Below are positions 36,301 through 48,416 of a stretch of 64,000 bases of DNA, in pieces. Within the stretch, counting starts at the first letter, position 1. Each line of letters opens with the position of its first letter. The stretch lies in the NCBI GenBank assembly GCA_013180625.2, contig SNVD02011043.1, forward strand, positions 434,001 through 498,000. Reading direction: 5' to 3'. The position numbers were made by a program, and so were the translations under genes. This stretch comes from Boswellia sacra (lineage: Eukaryota; Streptophyta; Magnoliopsida; Sapindales; Burseraceae). The notes below the pieces were generated by a model. It ran no database searches, was not told where the DNA came from, and saw only the letters and a list, made by a program, of their open reading frames with translations.

Positions 36301-39300
36301 CCATTACAAACTTTGAATAGTATATTTTTTAATGTTAATGGAGATTTGATAGCCATAGTTTCTTGTTTGTTGATGTGTATAAATGCTCAGAGTCATATTC
36401 CAAACCCTCAAGGTACAAGGTGTGGCAAGTAGTTTCTGGATTAGCCGAGAAAGAGAGAGGCGGTCATGACTGATTTTAACATTCAAAAGGCTTCAAGAAT
36501 GGAGAAATTTCGGATTTTACATAAATATAATAATGAGTTGTGTTAACTGCATTTTTACCAAGGAAAATCTGTCAGCGAGAGAAAAATTAATTACTTATGT
36601 GATAACTCTTAAAATAATTGATACTTCTAAGTTTTTCTATTTAATGCTATAAATCGTGATATTTGCCTCCTAAAAAGAATCGAAATGCAATAATTCTATT
36701 AATTTGTCAGTTGATTAGTTCTTATGCTATTTTCGCACCTGGGATTGATGGGCCTCGTCAATATATACTCAATGTTTGTTAATATTTATTAACCCCGAAT
36801 TCAATTATCCCCAGGCAGGCGTTGTAAAATACTCCTGATTTACAATATACGCAACAAAATCAACAATATTTGAATTACTTGTAGTTTTGACGTAATTGAA
36901 ACAGAGTTATTTTCCTTGATGGCCACATGATGGACTTCAAAATCGTTCACAAAAGTAATTGTAACATAATATAAAATGCTGAATTCACATACCGTGGCAA
37001 AAAGAATTTTTTTATGATATCATATATTCATATATCACTATTGGAAGTGAGAAGTAAAGAAGAAACTATATTATAAATTCATAATTACAATATCCTCTTT
37101 TTGTCAATTTTCATTTTGCTTTATTAGATTCCATTGATTAATTTTCCTACAAGAAAACCATAATAACTTTTATCTTGATCAAGATCAGGTTTCTAAACTA
37201 CTTATTCATGGGCCACATAAGTTTCTTAATTTTAAGTAATTTTATCCCTATATTCTATGCAATTTAATTATTAAATTAATAACCGTTTTAGATATATTGA
37301 TTCTCTTAAATTTATTCTATTTATATTTACTTAGGATTTGTAGGATTGATTTGGCTGAGAGGAGAAGTGAACGGGAGCATTAATTTTGATCCAGTACCAA
37401 CAGAGCAAGTGGGGAGGAGTAATTATTTTTCAAGTTTTAAGAAACAGAGGCAAGGCAAAATTTATAAAAGAAAATTAAATAGCACAATTAGGAAGCAAAA
37501 CCAAAGAGCAGCAAAAAAAGAACGAGTAGAAATGTAATAAGATGATAAAATGGTACTGGAAATAGATGGGAAACAAATAATGAAGTAACGACGTCCTATA
37601 GTTCTGAGGAGCAACTAAAGCGAGTACTCTGATTTTTTTTTTTTTTTAAATTTTTAAATTTCTTAGTTTTGGGAAACAGAGGAAAGGCAAAACAAATGAA
37701 AGTCAAACAGAGATAAAAACAGGACAATATTAAAGACAATGAAACAAAAAGCAAAGCGTTATTGAGTTGAAACGAAGGAAACAAAAGGATGAACCACAAA
37801 TTGAGGTAGAAACTAATGAAGAAGTGAAAAATCAGCAGACCAGAAAGTTGCAAATTGTAATAGATCAAGAAGCTGTATTCTCAATGGAAAGGAGTTCAAA
37901 CAGAGAGAGGTGTCGTTTAATTAATGTTCATGCACGTGCCCCATTGCCTTTGGATTGTGCATAGTGAGGAATCTTATGAAATGTGCATTACGCTGCCCTC
38001 TTGGCCAGTCAAATTGCTTTATTTTTGGCAAAGGAAAGCACATGTTGTTCTTTTCCAAATGAGAACATAGCCTTTAAAGCAGTGACAGTCAAGCAGCGAT
38101 AACATCGATTTTTGTAAGTGAAAATTGGTTGCAATATTAATAGCTATATGTTCAACCATAATCATTTATAATTCTATCGGAGAATGACTACATCTGACTT
38201 TGCAATTATGAATGAGCATGTTGCAGTTACGAAGAGAAAAGAGACACAAGTGATGCAGATTGAGCAGAGCCAAAACAGAAGAAGGATTAAACCTGAAGTG
38301 ATCCCTCTTTATTTTCTCATAACAAAAGGAATCCAATTCAGTTTTGATTGAGAAAGAAAAGAAATATAGAATAATTTTTTAACAAGTATGAAAATAACTA
38401 AATACATGGAAGGTGTTTTGAAAAATAATTAAAACTTAATTAATAACAGGTATGTTAATCGCAGTGTTATTACAGTAAATCTGCCACCAAAAGACAAATT
38501 AATTGCCTTTGTCTGTTCTCGTTTTGGAGCTTCCAAGTTTTTCTATTGATGAGATTGATGCCATAAATTATCATATATATTATATACTTCCTAAGAATAG
38601 TTATTATAATTTGTTATTTAATTATAGTGCTTATGCCACCCCCACTGATTGTGGCGCCAGGGGTTCATTGTTAATATATACAATATCTTTATTAATCTAG
38701 GATCGAGTTAGGCCCACGCAAGGCAAGGCCTTGTGAAATAGTCATGTCAAAATCATCAATATCCCTTTTAGTCATGTCAGTATTAATTTCTTTTAAAAGT
38801 TGCCCCATTTTTCCGCTGTACGTAGGCTTTGAGTTTTTAAAAAGTTCACTTTGTTAATTTTTAGAGTGCTAAATCAAAACAGAAGGGGATCTGGAGCAAG
38901 TATATATTCCTAATTGATACATATATAATTAATCCCCTACTTATAATTTATATCCTAGAGAAGAGCTAATCAGATGAGGATTTCAAAAGAACAATCAGTC
39001 TTAAGTTAGTATTATTTCATTTTCCTGTATGACCATTGACCAACTTTGGACTAAATTAGTTGTATGTATAAAGTTACTCAAATAAATTTATCAACCTTCT
39101 CTTCTTTCTCTTATAAATTTATGTGGAGGTTATCATTCTTGTTCTTTCCTTCAATAAATCTTTCCTATGTAGACTGCTACATCAAATTATAGAGTTTATT
39201 CTTATTATAAGTCATAATATTATAGTTGAAATATAATAAATAATAAACAAAAATATAATATTATTAAATTCATATTAAATAATATTAAAAATCTTACCTT

Positions 39301-41778
39301 TCGATAAAATGGTGATATTTAATAAATTTTAAATAAATATACTTTTTAAATATATTTAAATATTTAATTAAATATAAATATGATGTAATATAAAATTAAA
39401 CTTGAATAAAATAAAATTAATTTATATTTAAAAATAGATGTTTTAAAAGTTTATAATATACTAATAGAGTCCAGTCCAATATTACACCAAACATAACATA
39501 ACATTATATTTAATTCAGTCAAATTTAATCTAATCCCAATCTAAATCTTAATCTCAGTCTAATCTAATCTAGTCTAGGCTCTCAAACGTGCCCCCCAAAG
39601 GTTTAACTTAAGTTGTGGCTGGACTAGGGTAGCTCAAAGCCTGAATGCGTATAGCTGCTTTTTTTACAAATTAAGAAATAAATAAAAATAAAAAGCTCCT
39701 GGAACAATGCACTGGTCTACCTGACAACTGTCTTCAACATCTCTACTCCATTCCTTTTTGGCTCAATCTAGTTGTCTGGACCCCTCCAAAACCAATTAAG
39801 ATTTTCCATTAGATATGCTTGTTTGTTTTATCTATAGATTCCTTCCTTTGATAGCATGCAATAATTCTCTTTCTTTTTCTTATTTAAAATGTATTTAAGA
39901 TTGTGGTTTCAAAACTGTTTTTAATTTTTGTTACTACTCATAACTGTTTTAACATTTGATAAATAACTTAAAAATAAATTATCAAAAAAATATTATTTAA
40001 TATAATCTATTTTTATATTAAATTATAAAAACAAGTAGAAAGTTTTTTAAAAAATTGATTTTAAAAAATTAAAATTTGGATAGATCAAAATATAAAAATT
40101 ATCCTTATAAAATAGTGAAAATCCACAAGTACCCTTATACATTCAAAATTTAAATTTAATAAATAAATTATTTATTTTAAAAACATAAGATCATATTATT
40201 TAAAATTCTTTTTAAAACATTTTTCTACAAATCAAAAATAGATGTCGGCCAGTCATCAATGTCGTAGTTGACCATTGGTGACCTGGCACATTCGACGTCA
40301 CTACCATCATCACCGTGCACTCCTTCAGTCACTCATTATAGATTTGTCAGCATTGCAACCTTTCACCTAGCCGATTGATGGGACCAGACGGTTAAAATTT
40401 CAGCACTGAAACTTTAATTCAACATTTATATCACATATCATCTCTTAATTAATCTAATAAATGTCACATTAACAAACTTATAGCTTATATGATTTACAAT
40501 TTAAATGTCTTTATTGCAATGCCTGTGAGTTTTGGAACATTGTTAAAAATTGTCATCCTTCTCAACATCACTTTGTTAACCTAGCCGCCACCTACCTCTT
40601 CTTTGTGTTGTGTGATGGACTTCAAAATCTTCTCACTTCAACCCCCAAAAATTGGTATTAAAATACTTCTCATCCAACGATCTATTCAATCTACTTTTTG
40701 ATTGTTGGAGAACACGGTTGTACTCAGATGACAGATGAGGGATTTTGCCCAGTTGCTTGAGAAAGAGAAATAATAGGCCATCGTTACTCATCTGTATAGT
40801 TTTAACTGACAATAGTGGCATATGTATATGGTAGAAGATTTGGGAACGTTCCCAAATCTTTAATTGAATTTTATAGAGAAACGTTTCTTTTGTGACCGAA
40901 AAAAGTCAAATAACGAGATAGATCGTCTTCAGACAATTAAAACAATACCAATACTTTGGCATGCACATGACGGTCATGGCCATTGCCGACAACAAGGACG
41001 TGACAGCTCCAACGTTATTCTCGGATTTTAGAAATTTTCTATTTTTTAATTTTAATAAGATAATATAATTTCTTTAATGTAAATATGTATTTGAACATTT
41101 TTTATATTTTAATAAATAGGATAATATAATTTATTTTATATAAATATTTATTTCAAAATTTTTGAATTTTTAATTATGATAAATTATAAATTTAATTTCT
41201 TTAATAAAAATGGTTATCTAAAATTTTTAAAAAAATTTCTATAATTTATTATTGATTATATTTGAAATTTTCAAATGTTTAAAACAATTATAATGCAAAC
41301 ATTTTTATATGTTTTATTATAAGGATAAGGATAAATATGTGAAATATAATTTAAATGAAGAACATAATATTATTTATATTTATTTGTATTTGGATTCCAA
41401 ATTTTAATTATTTTATATTTAATTAAATTTCAATTTTTTAAAATAATGTTTATTATATATTATAATAAATTATTGTAAAGAAATAAAATAATTAGTAAAA
41501 TATAATTATTTAAAAATTAGAATTTTGATTTTATTTTATTAAATATTTATTTTTAGATTATTGTAATAATAAAATATTGACTATTTAAATAAAAAATATA
41601 ATGTAAATATTTTATATTTCAATAAAGGTAAAAAAGTCATATTAAAGTTATTTTTTAAGTCGTATATAAAAGAGTAAATAAACATCTTATTAAATGATAT
41701 CAAATTAAGTATTAAAAAGTATTAAAATATAAAAAATATTAAGTGATTAGCATAAACACAGTCTTACTTTTTTGGGCC
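36301..41778. other. AT-rich intergenic stretch, no gene seen
   Basis: Long AT-rich DNA. A phrase pair (gaaacagaggcaaggcaaaa near 37440, gaaacagaggaaaggcaaaa near 37672) hints at an old local duplication. 39470-39600 ends in ctctcaaacgtgcccccc, which looks like one end of a MITE, but the other end was not found. Open frames at 37346-37537 and 37767-37964 are Lys/Glu-rich and unrecognised. Confidence 0.5.
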
Positions 41779-41998
41779 GGGTTCTCCGCCCACAAACATC
41801 CACACCTCTAAACCCAAAACATTCCTAGCCCAAACTTTATTATTTCGGCTTGGGAATTCTCCACCCACAAGCAACCACAACACCAAAACCAAAACATGCC
41901 CAACGCCAAAAATTTTTGGCCTGAGGATTCTCCGCCCACAAAAATCAACACCAGGAAACCCAAAGTATGCCCCGCCCAAACGAAATAACTGCCACTGT
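41779..41998. repeat. Minisatellite, ~73 bp, three copies
   Basis: Units with ttctcc(g/a)cccacaa begin near 41782, 41857 and 41928 (75 and 71 bp apart), each followed by cca/aca-rich text and aaacccaaa. The GC-rich block stands out from its AT-rich surroundings. It keeps two minus-strand frames open for 71 codons, but the repeating peptide has no known domain. Confidence 0.7.
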
Positions 41999-41999
41999 G

Positions 42000-42960
42000 G
42001 AGAGCAGTCGATGCCCTATCCATTGACCATCTAATTCAAATCGCCTTAGCTGTGCACACATTTCATCAAAAGCCGCAAAGAAGGGTTATTATTTATTTAT
42101 TTTTTTTTTTTTTGTGATTTTGAACTTTTGCTTTGATCGTTTAAAGGAAAGGCATTTATCTTCGTTTTTTTTTTAAATAATTTAGTTAATAAAAGTATAG
42201 CTTAAAGAGGGTTGAAAATATCTAATAGGTATCGGGAAAGTGAGGATTCTTTTATAGTTAATTTATCTATTGGCCTTACCTCATCATAGACCAAATCAGC
42301 CACTCCATGTAGGGGAGAGTGGCTGGCCAAATACAACCAGGTCCACTTTTTAATCGACATTATTGATTTTTCTGTACATTCAAGTTTTTTTTTTTTTTTT
42401 TTTCTTTGAGCCCTTGCTATTTGAAGATGTAGGTTTTGCCAACAGTTAGCTTCAATATCACATGTTAGGAGCTAAGTGGTGTAAAATATGTAGCTCTTCA
42501 ACAGTGGGTTCTCGGTTAATCTCCCTTAGGCACTTTTAAGATGCCATAAAATTTATTTTATAAAATATGTAACTCTTCATTATGATGAATCTTGACTGCC
42601 ATTAGAGCAGGTCAAGGCAAGACTGACTCATGGCTTTTTACTGGAAAAAGTTTGTTCCCCTCTTGTAGAATTTATACATTGAATAGATAAGAGAATTCAC
42701 CTCTATTCCCGTTAGTTTTAGACAAATGTAGATGCCTCAGCCTTCAAGATGGGATGAGCCTCAACTACCACACAATTACTATATCACTTGAGAGACTTGA
42801 TCTCAATCACTTTTCAAAAGGAAAGTCGGAGAAAGGATTTATACCATACTTCAAGCCAAATCAGATGTAACCCTTGGATGGCTTGTCAGCCCAAAGATGT
42901 CCACCCTTACCTAGTTGTGCAGTCATGATCACAAATTAACAATTTAAATTTTGTTGCAGT
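42000..42960. other. Intergenic stretch with T tracts
   Basis: T tracts at 42099-42112 and 42387-42402. No recognisable coding sequence before the possible exon at 42961. Confidence 0.5.
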
Positions 42961-43028
42961 TAATTCGTATTGAGGAAGAGCTTGGGGATCAGGCTGTTTA
43001 TGCTGGTGAAGATTGGAGGCAGTCATCC
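42961..43028 (+). pseudogene. Orphan terminal exon of an unrecognised gene
   Basis: After a strong acceptor (tttgttgcag) the text reads LIRIEEELGDQAVYAGEDW and RQSS before TAA, followed by an AATAAA-like polyadenylation signal at 43031-43036. It looks like the last coding exon of a plant gene. No upstream exon could be identified in the preceding kilobase, so it is a gene fragment or a processed remnant. I do not recognise the gene. Confidence 0.4.
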
Positions 43029-43036
43029 TAATAAAA

Positions 43037-44095
43037 TTCAATTAATTACAATTAGGTTGTATTCTTGTATTCTCCTTCTTGATGTTTGAGCGTTTCAGAA
43101 GTATCTTCTGCATTATGCTTAACAATTTGATGGTGTTCTGCTGGCGCTTGTTTTCTTATTGTTTGTAGGATGTTTTCTTCATTTATTTTATTTTTCTTCT
43201 TTTTGTTTTACCTTTTTGCGAGAAATATGTAGATCAATTGACGAATGTGTAATTGAGAGAAAAAAAGTTCCCGAAGTGAAAACTAACAATTGAATGGATG
43301 AAAATTAACACATCAAGCTTTTGATATGAAAGGCTCCAATTTTTATGTTTGCTGTTGTTAACACAGTGGCTATCTCACAGAGCCACATTTTACTTGATGG
43401 ATGGTAAGCTTTCTCATGAATTAAAGAGATATATATTTAGGCTATTTCTGCATGTATGGGTACTTTTTAACTTCCACATTTTGCTGTTGTTTTTCTCATG
43501 TTGGATGTAGATTTATAATCTCTGTTGCAGATTTATTCAATTAGCATTTCGTTAGCTATATCAAGAAAGAGATTTTATGTAAAATTTGCAATCATCATTC
43601 TGCCATTGTTTCTATTTCTGCTGGTGTTTTAGGAGATGCAAAATTTGACGAACACAATAGATCTCATCAGCAAAAGCTTCACACACTGGAAATAGAATTC
43701 AATCCCTCATCCAACACTGATAATTAACAAAATGGAAAGGAAGAAATAACTTACTGGGTGAGCGGCCCAACCTTGGCCCTTCCCTGATTTGTTCGGTGAG
43801 GGCATAGTTAACAGTAAGAAATAGCCCTTATTACAAATGGCTGTCCTTTGGGAGGACAAAAATGAAGACAGTGACAACAGTTGTGACAAAGCTGACAAGG
43901 ACTAAAACGAAAATTAAGAAACCATAAAGGCTGCTAAATTGAGAAAATGACTACATTAAACCATTAACCAGAAGGCATCGTTATAGGAGTCTTCTATCAA
44001 TCGGTCCATGTCAATAACGAAAGAAACAAAAAATTTGAAAAGAAGACTAATCAATATTGCTTAGAAATGAACTTTCAAATGTTTATTTCAAACCA
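43037..44095. other. Stretch with a weak exon candidate
   Basis: A minus-strand text at 43747-43803 reads MPSPNKSGKGQGWAAHP before a GTAAGT donor, which could be a short first exon. No matching second exon was found. Otherwise nothing could be supported. Confidence 0.35.
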
Positions 44096-44199
44096 TTAAC
44101 CAAGATCATCAAATGTATGTAATTCCTTCCAGCTTTCTCTTATGAATCTGCACTTGCATTGCACTTGCACATACTTGCATGCTTCATCCCATGTCCCAA
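44096..44199 (-). CDS. C-terminal exon of the LRR gene
   Basis: The exon follows an acceptor (ttatgtagag) and takes over from the gamma2 exon's single leftover base (G|TT). It reads VGTWDEACKYVQVQCKC, then RFIRESWKELHTFDDLG, then TAA at 44096-44098. A similar exon (WDQAC...FIHNERRIWK) lies at 23964-24092. Using the earlier AG two bases upstream would give a quick stop, so the second AG is preferred. It has no known domain; it looks like a lineage-specific tail on this NLR subfamily. Confidence 0.6.
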
Positions 44200-45090
44200 C
44201 TCTACATAAAATGAAACAGGAAAAAAATTATTATAAGACATAAAACATGTAACATTGATTTATTATAAGTTGTTACACATCACACAATATTGATATAACG
44301 TAAAAAGGTCGACCTTTCACCATTCACGCTTAGATGATCAGATGAAGGAGACATGAGTCCTGCCACATGAATTTGAAGCAAAGTTTAAGACACGATGAAG
44401 AAAAGGAAAAGCATAACAATGAAGATGAAAACAGAACATCCTCTTACCAGCTGAATTCTACTGTAGAAACATGTGCTACGATCTTCCACAAACTTCATAC
44501 AAACAAGGCCTTAATCATTCCAAATGGTGCACAAAAGGTTAACCTGAATCTTCTTCAGATTTCTGAACATTCTATGCATAATGAAGTTAGGAACTATAGA
44601 TAATTACTGATTACTTTTCATATAAGTTGAAAAAGCAAAACTAGTCTTTTTGTATTTTGAATTATTTATTCATTTGCTTCTAAATTCACTTAACATTTTA
44701 TTTACTTAAATTCAACCAAATCAAGGGCTAAGGCTCTTCATTTGATGACTCAGTAGCTCAGGGAGCAACATGTTAGTCTAGAGAATTATTACAAGTGAAC
44801 GCCTATTGGACATTCGTGAGATTTGAAAAGAAAGAGAGCACCTCATGTGGTGATTGGTGAGGATTATAAGCTAACATTTTTGTTGTAATTCTTCTTTTAC
44901 CAAATCAAAAGTAAGAGATCAAAACCCCTAAAGCCATTAGGCAGAGGGCTGTCGAGTATCATGCAAATGTGACATTCGAGATTTGTTAAAACTATATTAC
45001 TAAAAAATAGAACATATAAGGTGAATTGAAACGTATAACGCATACAATATTAAAAAAAAAGGGTGGACATTTTAGTAGATCGATACGTAC

Positions 45091-45919
45091 CATTTTTATA
45101 ATGTAATTGTTGTATGGTAGTATTGAGATCAACCTCCCGACACCTTTTATCAAATTTCCAGCAATCTTCTCGGTTTTGACATACTGTTTTTAGCATTGGT
45201 GTGCTTAAGGTTCCTTCACAAAAAATCTTCAGCTTGGGGCAGTCTCTCACTATCAATAGCTCCAATGATGGAAAATTGAAGATGTGATTCACTGAGCAGA
45301 AACTTGTGAGACTTTTTAAATTAACAAGTGATAACTCATCCAATTTGTTGAAAACAATCTCATCTTCTCCTACATCTCCCTCATCTGCCACTATTTCTGT
45401 CATCCTTTCACATCCTTCTAAACTTATTTCCCTGAGTTGCTCCAGACTTTTGGCAGTTGAGGATGTTACCAAGTTTATCATTCCTTTGCAATAACTTACT
45501 TTCAGAGTTGTGAGATTTTGGAAAGAAGCTGTTGGTGGCACAAGATTAATCAAACTGCTACAATTTCGTATGTCTAGACTTTCAAGGTTTTGAAGAATTA
45601 AGTTCATTCTGGAATCTTGTTTCCACATATGCTTCAAATAAGAAAGTTCAAATAACCCTAATTTTTTTATCCGTGCCAAACTCCCAACATGTTTCTCCAC
45701 TTCTCCATACGAGAATAACTCTTTGTATGAGCCATTGCGCAGTATCAAATCATCTACCTTACAAAACCTTTCAAGTAACCCCAGTGGAAAAACAACTGAA
45801 TTATCATCTCTAATACCAAGACCTTTGAGTTTGCTAAAGAGATCACTTGGAAATTGACCATGCCATATCTTCGTAATTTCTTGACTGCTTAGTCCCAATT
45901 CCTTCAAGTTCGGATAGAT
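45091..45919 (-). CDS. LRR exon gamma2 of a CNL-type resistance gene
   Basis: 829 bp, 276 codons plus one base. It starts IYPNLKELGLSSQEITKIWH after a ctacag acceptor and ends LNTTIQQLHYKN at a GTACGT donor. It holds irregular plant LRRs with the L..L.I..C..L..L pattern (LESLDIRNCSSLINLVP, LEQLREISLEGCERMTEIV, LELLIVRDCPKLKIFC). These match the C-terminal LRR of RPS2/At4g27190-like proteins, which recognise pathogen signals at or near membranes. No stop or frameshift is present. It closes the second cassette and leads into the terminal exon at 44096. Confidence 0.8.
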
Positions 45920-47168
45920 CTGTAGACCAATCATACAATAATTAAAGCAAATTGCAGGTGAGTGTTTCCTCAATATGTAAGTATGCAAGCTATGATATAA
46001 TCAATCTTTTTATGCTCTCTTATGAAATAATTTTTTTATATATTAAGCTGATTGATACTCATCTAATGCTACTGTATATATATCTAACTCTGTACAACTA
46101 TGATTTGACAAAAATATCATTGGGTGGGTTAAATTTGATAAAGAATGTTATAACATATGATGTGGTAATTATTCATATCAAATAAAATTAAACTATGTTA
46201 AGTTGCAATTCTTTTTGTATAAATTGATTAATTTTCTAGAATTATTCATAAAGAATTTTGGTTTTCGCAAAAAAAGTTTTAGATTGGCAGTGAATTTTAA
46301 AAAGAACCAACCATTTGGTTGGCAAATGTTTTTTAGAAAGTAAAAATCTATTTCATCATTGATATTAAAAAGAAAAAAAAATATACTATCGAATTCAATC
46401 TATTTATAGTCCTCATAAAAAAAGAGATAATAAGATTACAATGGCTATCTTGGTAGTATGTAGTTAACTATGAATTAAACCCACTTATATGTTAAACATG
46501 TAGTTTGTTTCATAAAATAAAACCAATGGCCTTGATAAGAGTGTATTAAATTTTAGTTTGTTTGAAATGTGAAGCGAGATAAAACTTTGAGTAATCTATA
46601 TAGACATATCTATTTAGTCAGTAATCCAAACCTCTACTTTACACAGGGTTAAAATTGTAATAGCAAATTTCATATTAGTTAAAGGGTGGGTCTATTTGGA
46701 ATTTTTTTTTTTTTTTTTGCATCCATTATGCTATCTTTATCATTTTAAAAATAACATCAATTAACCCTAAAATTCATTGTATCAATCCTTGATTTTATAA
46801 AAAATACAATTAAAATCCTTTTTCCTCAAAATTTTGATTACAAAATCATTGTTAAACTTATTTTTTTAATAAAAAAATTATTAGTAAACTTATTTACATA
46901 ATTAATTTCTCTCCCTGCTGTTCATAAATTTTTTATTTTTTAATCAGTTAAATTTTTTGATTTATTAAATTTATGTCAACTAGAGAAGAATAATTTAATG
47001 TTATGATTTGGGTTGAGAGCAACATATTTAAAAATTTTTAACTGTTGGTGCATTTAGAAAATGGATGTTGGAAGTAAAATTTTGGGTACAAGTTGCTTCA
47101 CCCTCAACTAAAAGATGTTACATTATTCATACATAGCAGAAAAAGAAGTTAAAAAAGAGATGTCACAC

Positions 47169-47822
47169 CTTTTCCACGGAAAACGAGGGTTGTTGTGTTG
47201 GGATATCAAGTTTTGTCTCATCTTCAGCCTTTTCAAAGTTAAGAATTGTTGAAGGAAGTACCTTTGCTCTTTCACAACCATACACAACCAACCATTCCAA
47301 CATCGGACACTCTAAGGTGTATACTCCTGGGTAAAAATTAGTAAGTGCAGGTAGGTCTTTGAGTACTAGATAAACTAGCTTTGGAAAGACAAACTTAAAA
47401 GTGGTTATCTCTCCTTCTCCTTCCTTGGCAACAATCTCCTCCAACATTCCACAATCGATTATCTCAAGGTATCTCAGTTGGAAAAGAATCCTAGCCATGG
47501 AGGTTGGCAAAATATGTTTCAAGCTCTGACATTTAGTAATCCATAACTGAAATATAAACATGGAGTGTGTTTCCTCAAAATTTGATCCTTGGAGTCCAAA
47601 TATCTCTTCTAGTGAACCACATTCATTAACAGATAAAGTCTTTAACCTTGAGAATCCTTCAAGCATGTTAGACGGAAAAAGAGTCAACAAATTATCACAA
47701 GCTTCAATTTTCATGGAGCTTAGTTTACCAAAGGAATTGAGAGCAAGTTTGTCATTGTGCCATATCATCTTTAAGTCATCCAAGTGAGAAATCACCATTT
47801 CTTCCAAGTTAGGGAATGCAAC
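47169..47822 (-). CDS. LRR exon beta2
   Basis: 654 bp, 218 codons, phase 0 at both ends, between a gacag acceptor and a GTGTGA donor. It starts VAFPNLEEMVISHLDDLKMIW and ends PTQQPSFSVEK. LRR units include MKIEACDNLLTLFPSNM, LSVNECGSLEEIFG, LEIIDCGMLEEIV and LVVYGCERAKVLP. It is open throughout and is paralogous to beta1 (52334-53002), which is 15 bp longer. Confidence 0.8.
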
Positions 47823-47954
47823 CTGTCATGTTCATGCTTCATATATTATCAATCCATTTAGCTTTAATTGAAAAATTAACAAATTTGCAAAAGGAAAATA
47901 ATTGGAGAAGTATAAGACATAAGAAAGACGAGAATAGATAAATTATTCGTATAC

Positions 47955-48416
47955 CTTTTCATTGAAGAAAGGCTGATGCTCTATCCAGCTCATTTTTACA
48001 ACATCACCATCTGATAAGTCTGTGCTCATATTCTCCGAGACAAACACCTTGAATTTAGGGCAACTCTTTATATGCATTTGTTTCAAGGATGAAAACTCAA
48101 CATGCATTTCAGTGCAGAATCTTGTGAGATTTTCAAGATCTTTTATTTTTAGAAACTTTAATTGAGGGAACATTATGTCTTTTGGTTCTTCTTCTCTCAA
48201 CTCTTCCATGGCTATTATCCTTTCTAAAGTTGGGCACTTGCATATCTCAAGGTGTTGGAGCTGCGAAAAACCTTTGACCATTGAAGATGCAAATAGATAA
48301 TCTAAATTACCACAGCCTTGCACTACTAGGCGACTCAAATTTTGAAAGCGAGAAGACATTTCTGGAAATTGGTTTTGCAAAGTCTTTTCAAAATCCATTG
48401 TAGACACTTCCAATAC
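47955..48416 (-). CDS. LRR exon alpha2
   Basis: 462 bp, 154 codons, phase 0 at both ends. It starts VLEVSTMDFEKTLQNQFPEM after a tttgcag acceptor and ends HQPFFNEK at a GTATAC donor. LRR units: LVVQGCGNLDYLFASSM, LEICKCPTLERIIAM, LKIKDLENLTRFC and MHIKSCPKFKVFV. Exactly the same length as alpha1 (53920-54381). Confidence 0.8.

Noticed and set aside
41764..42023. 71-codon minus-strand open frames as a gene
   Set aside because: They are generated by the minisatellite units and lack any known domain or start context.
44367..44603. 78-codon plus-strand open frame next to the LRR array
   Set aside because: It belongs to the repeated non-coding block seen also near 50600, 56300 and 57760, where the frame is not conserved.
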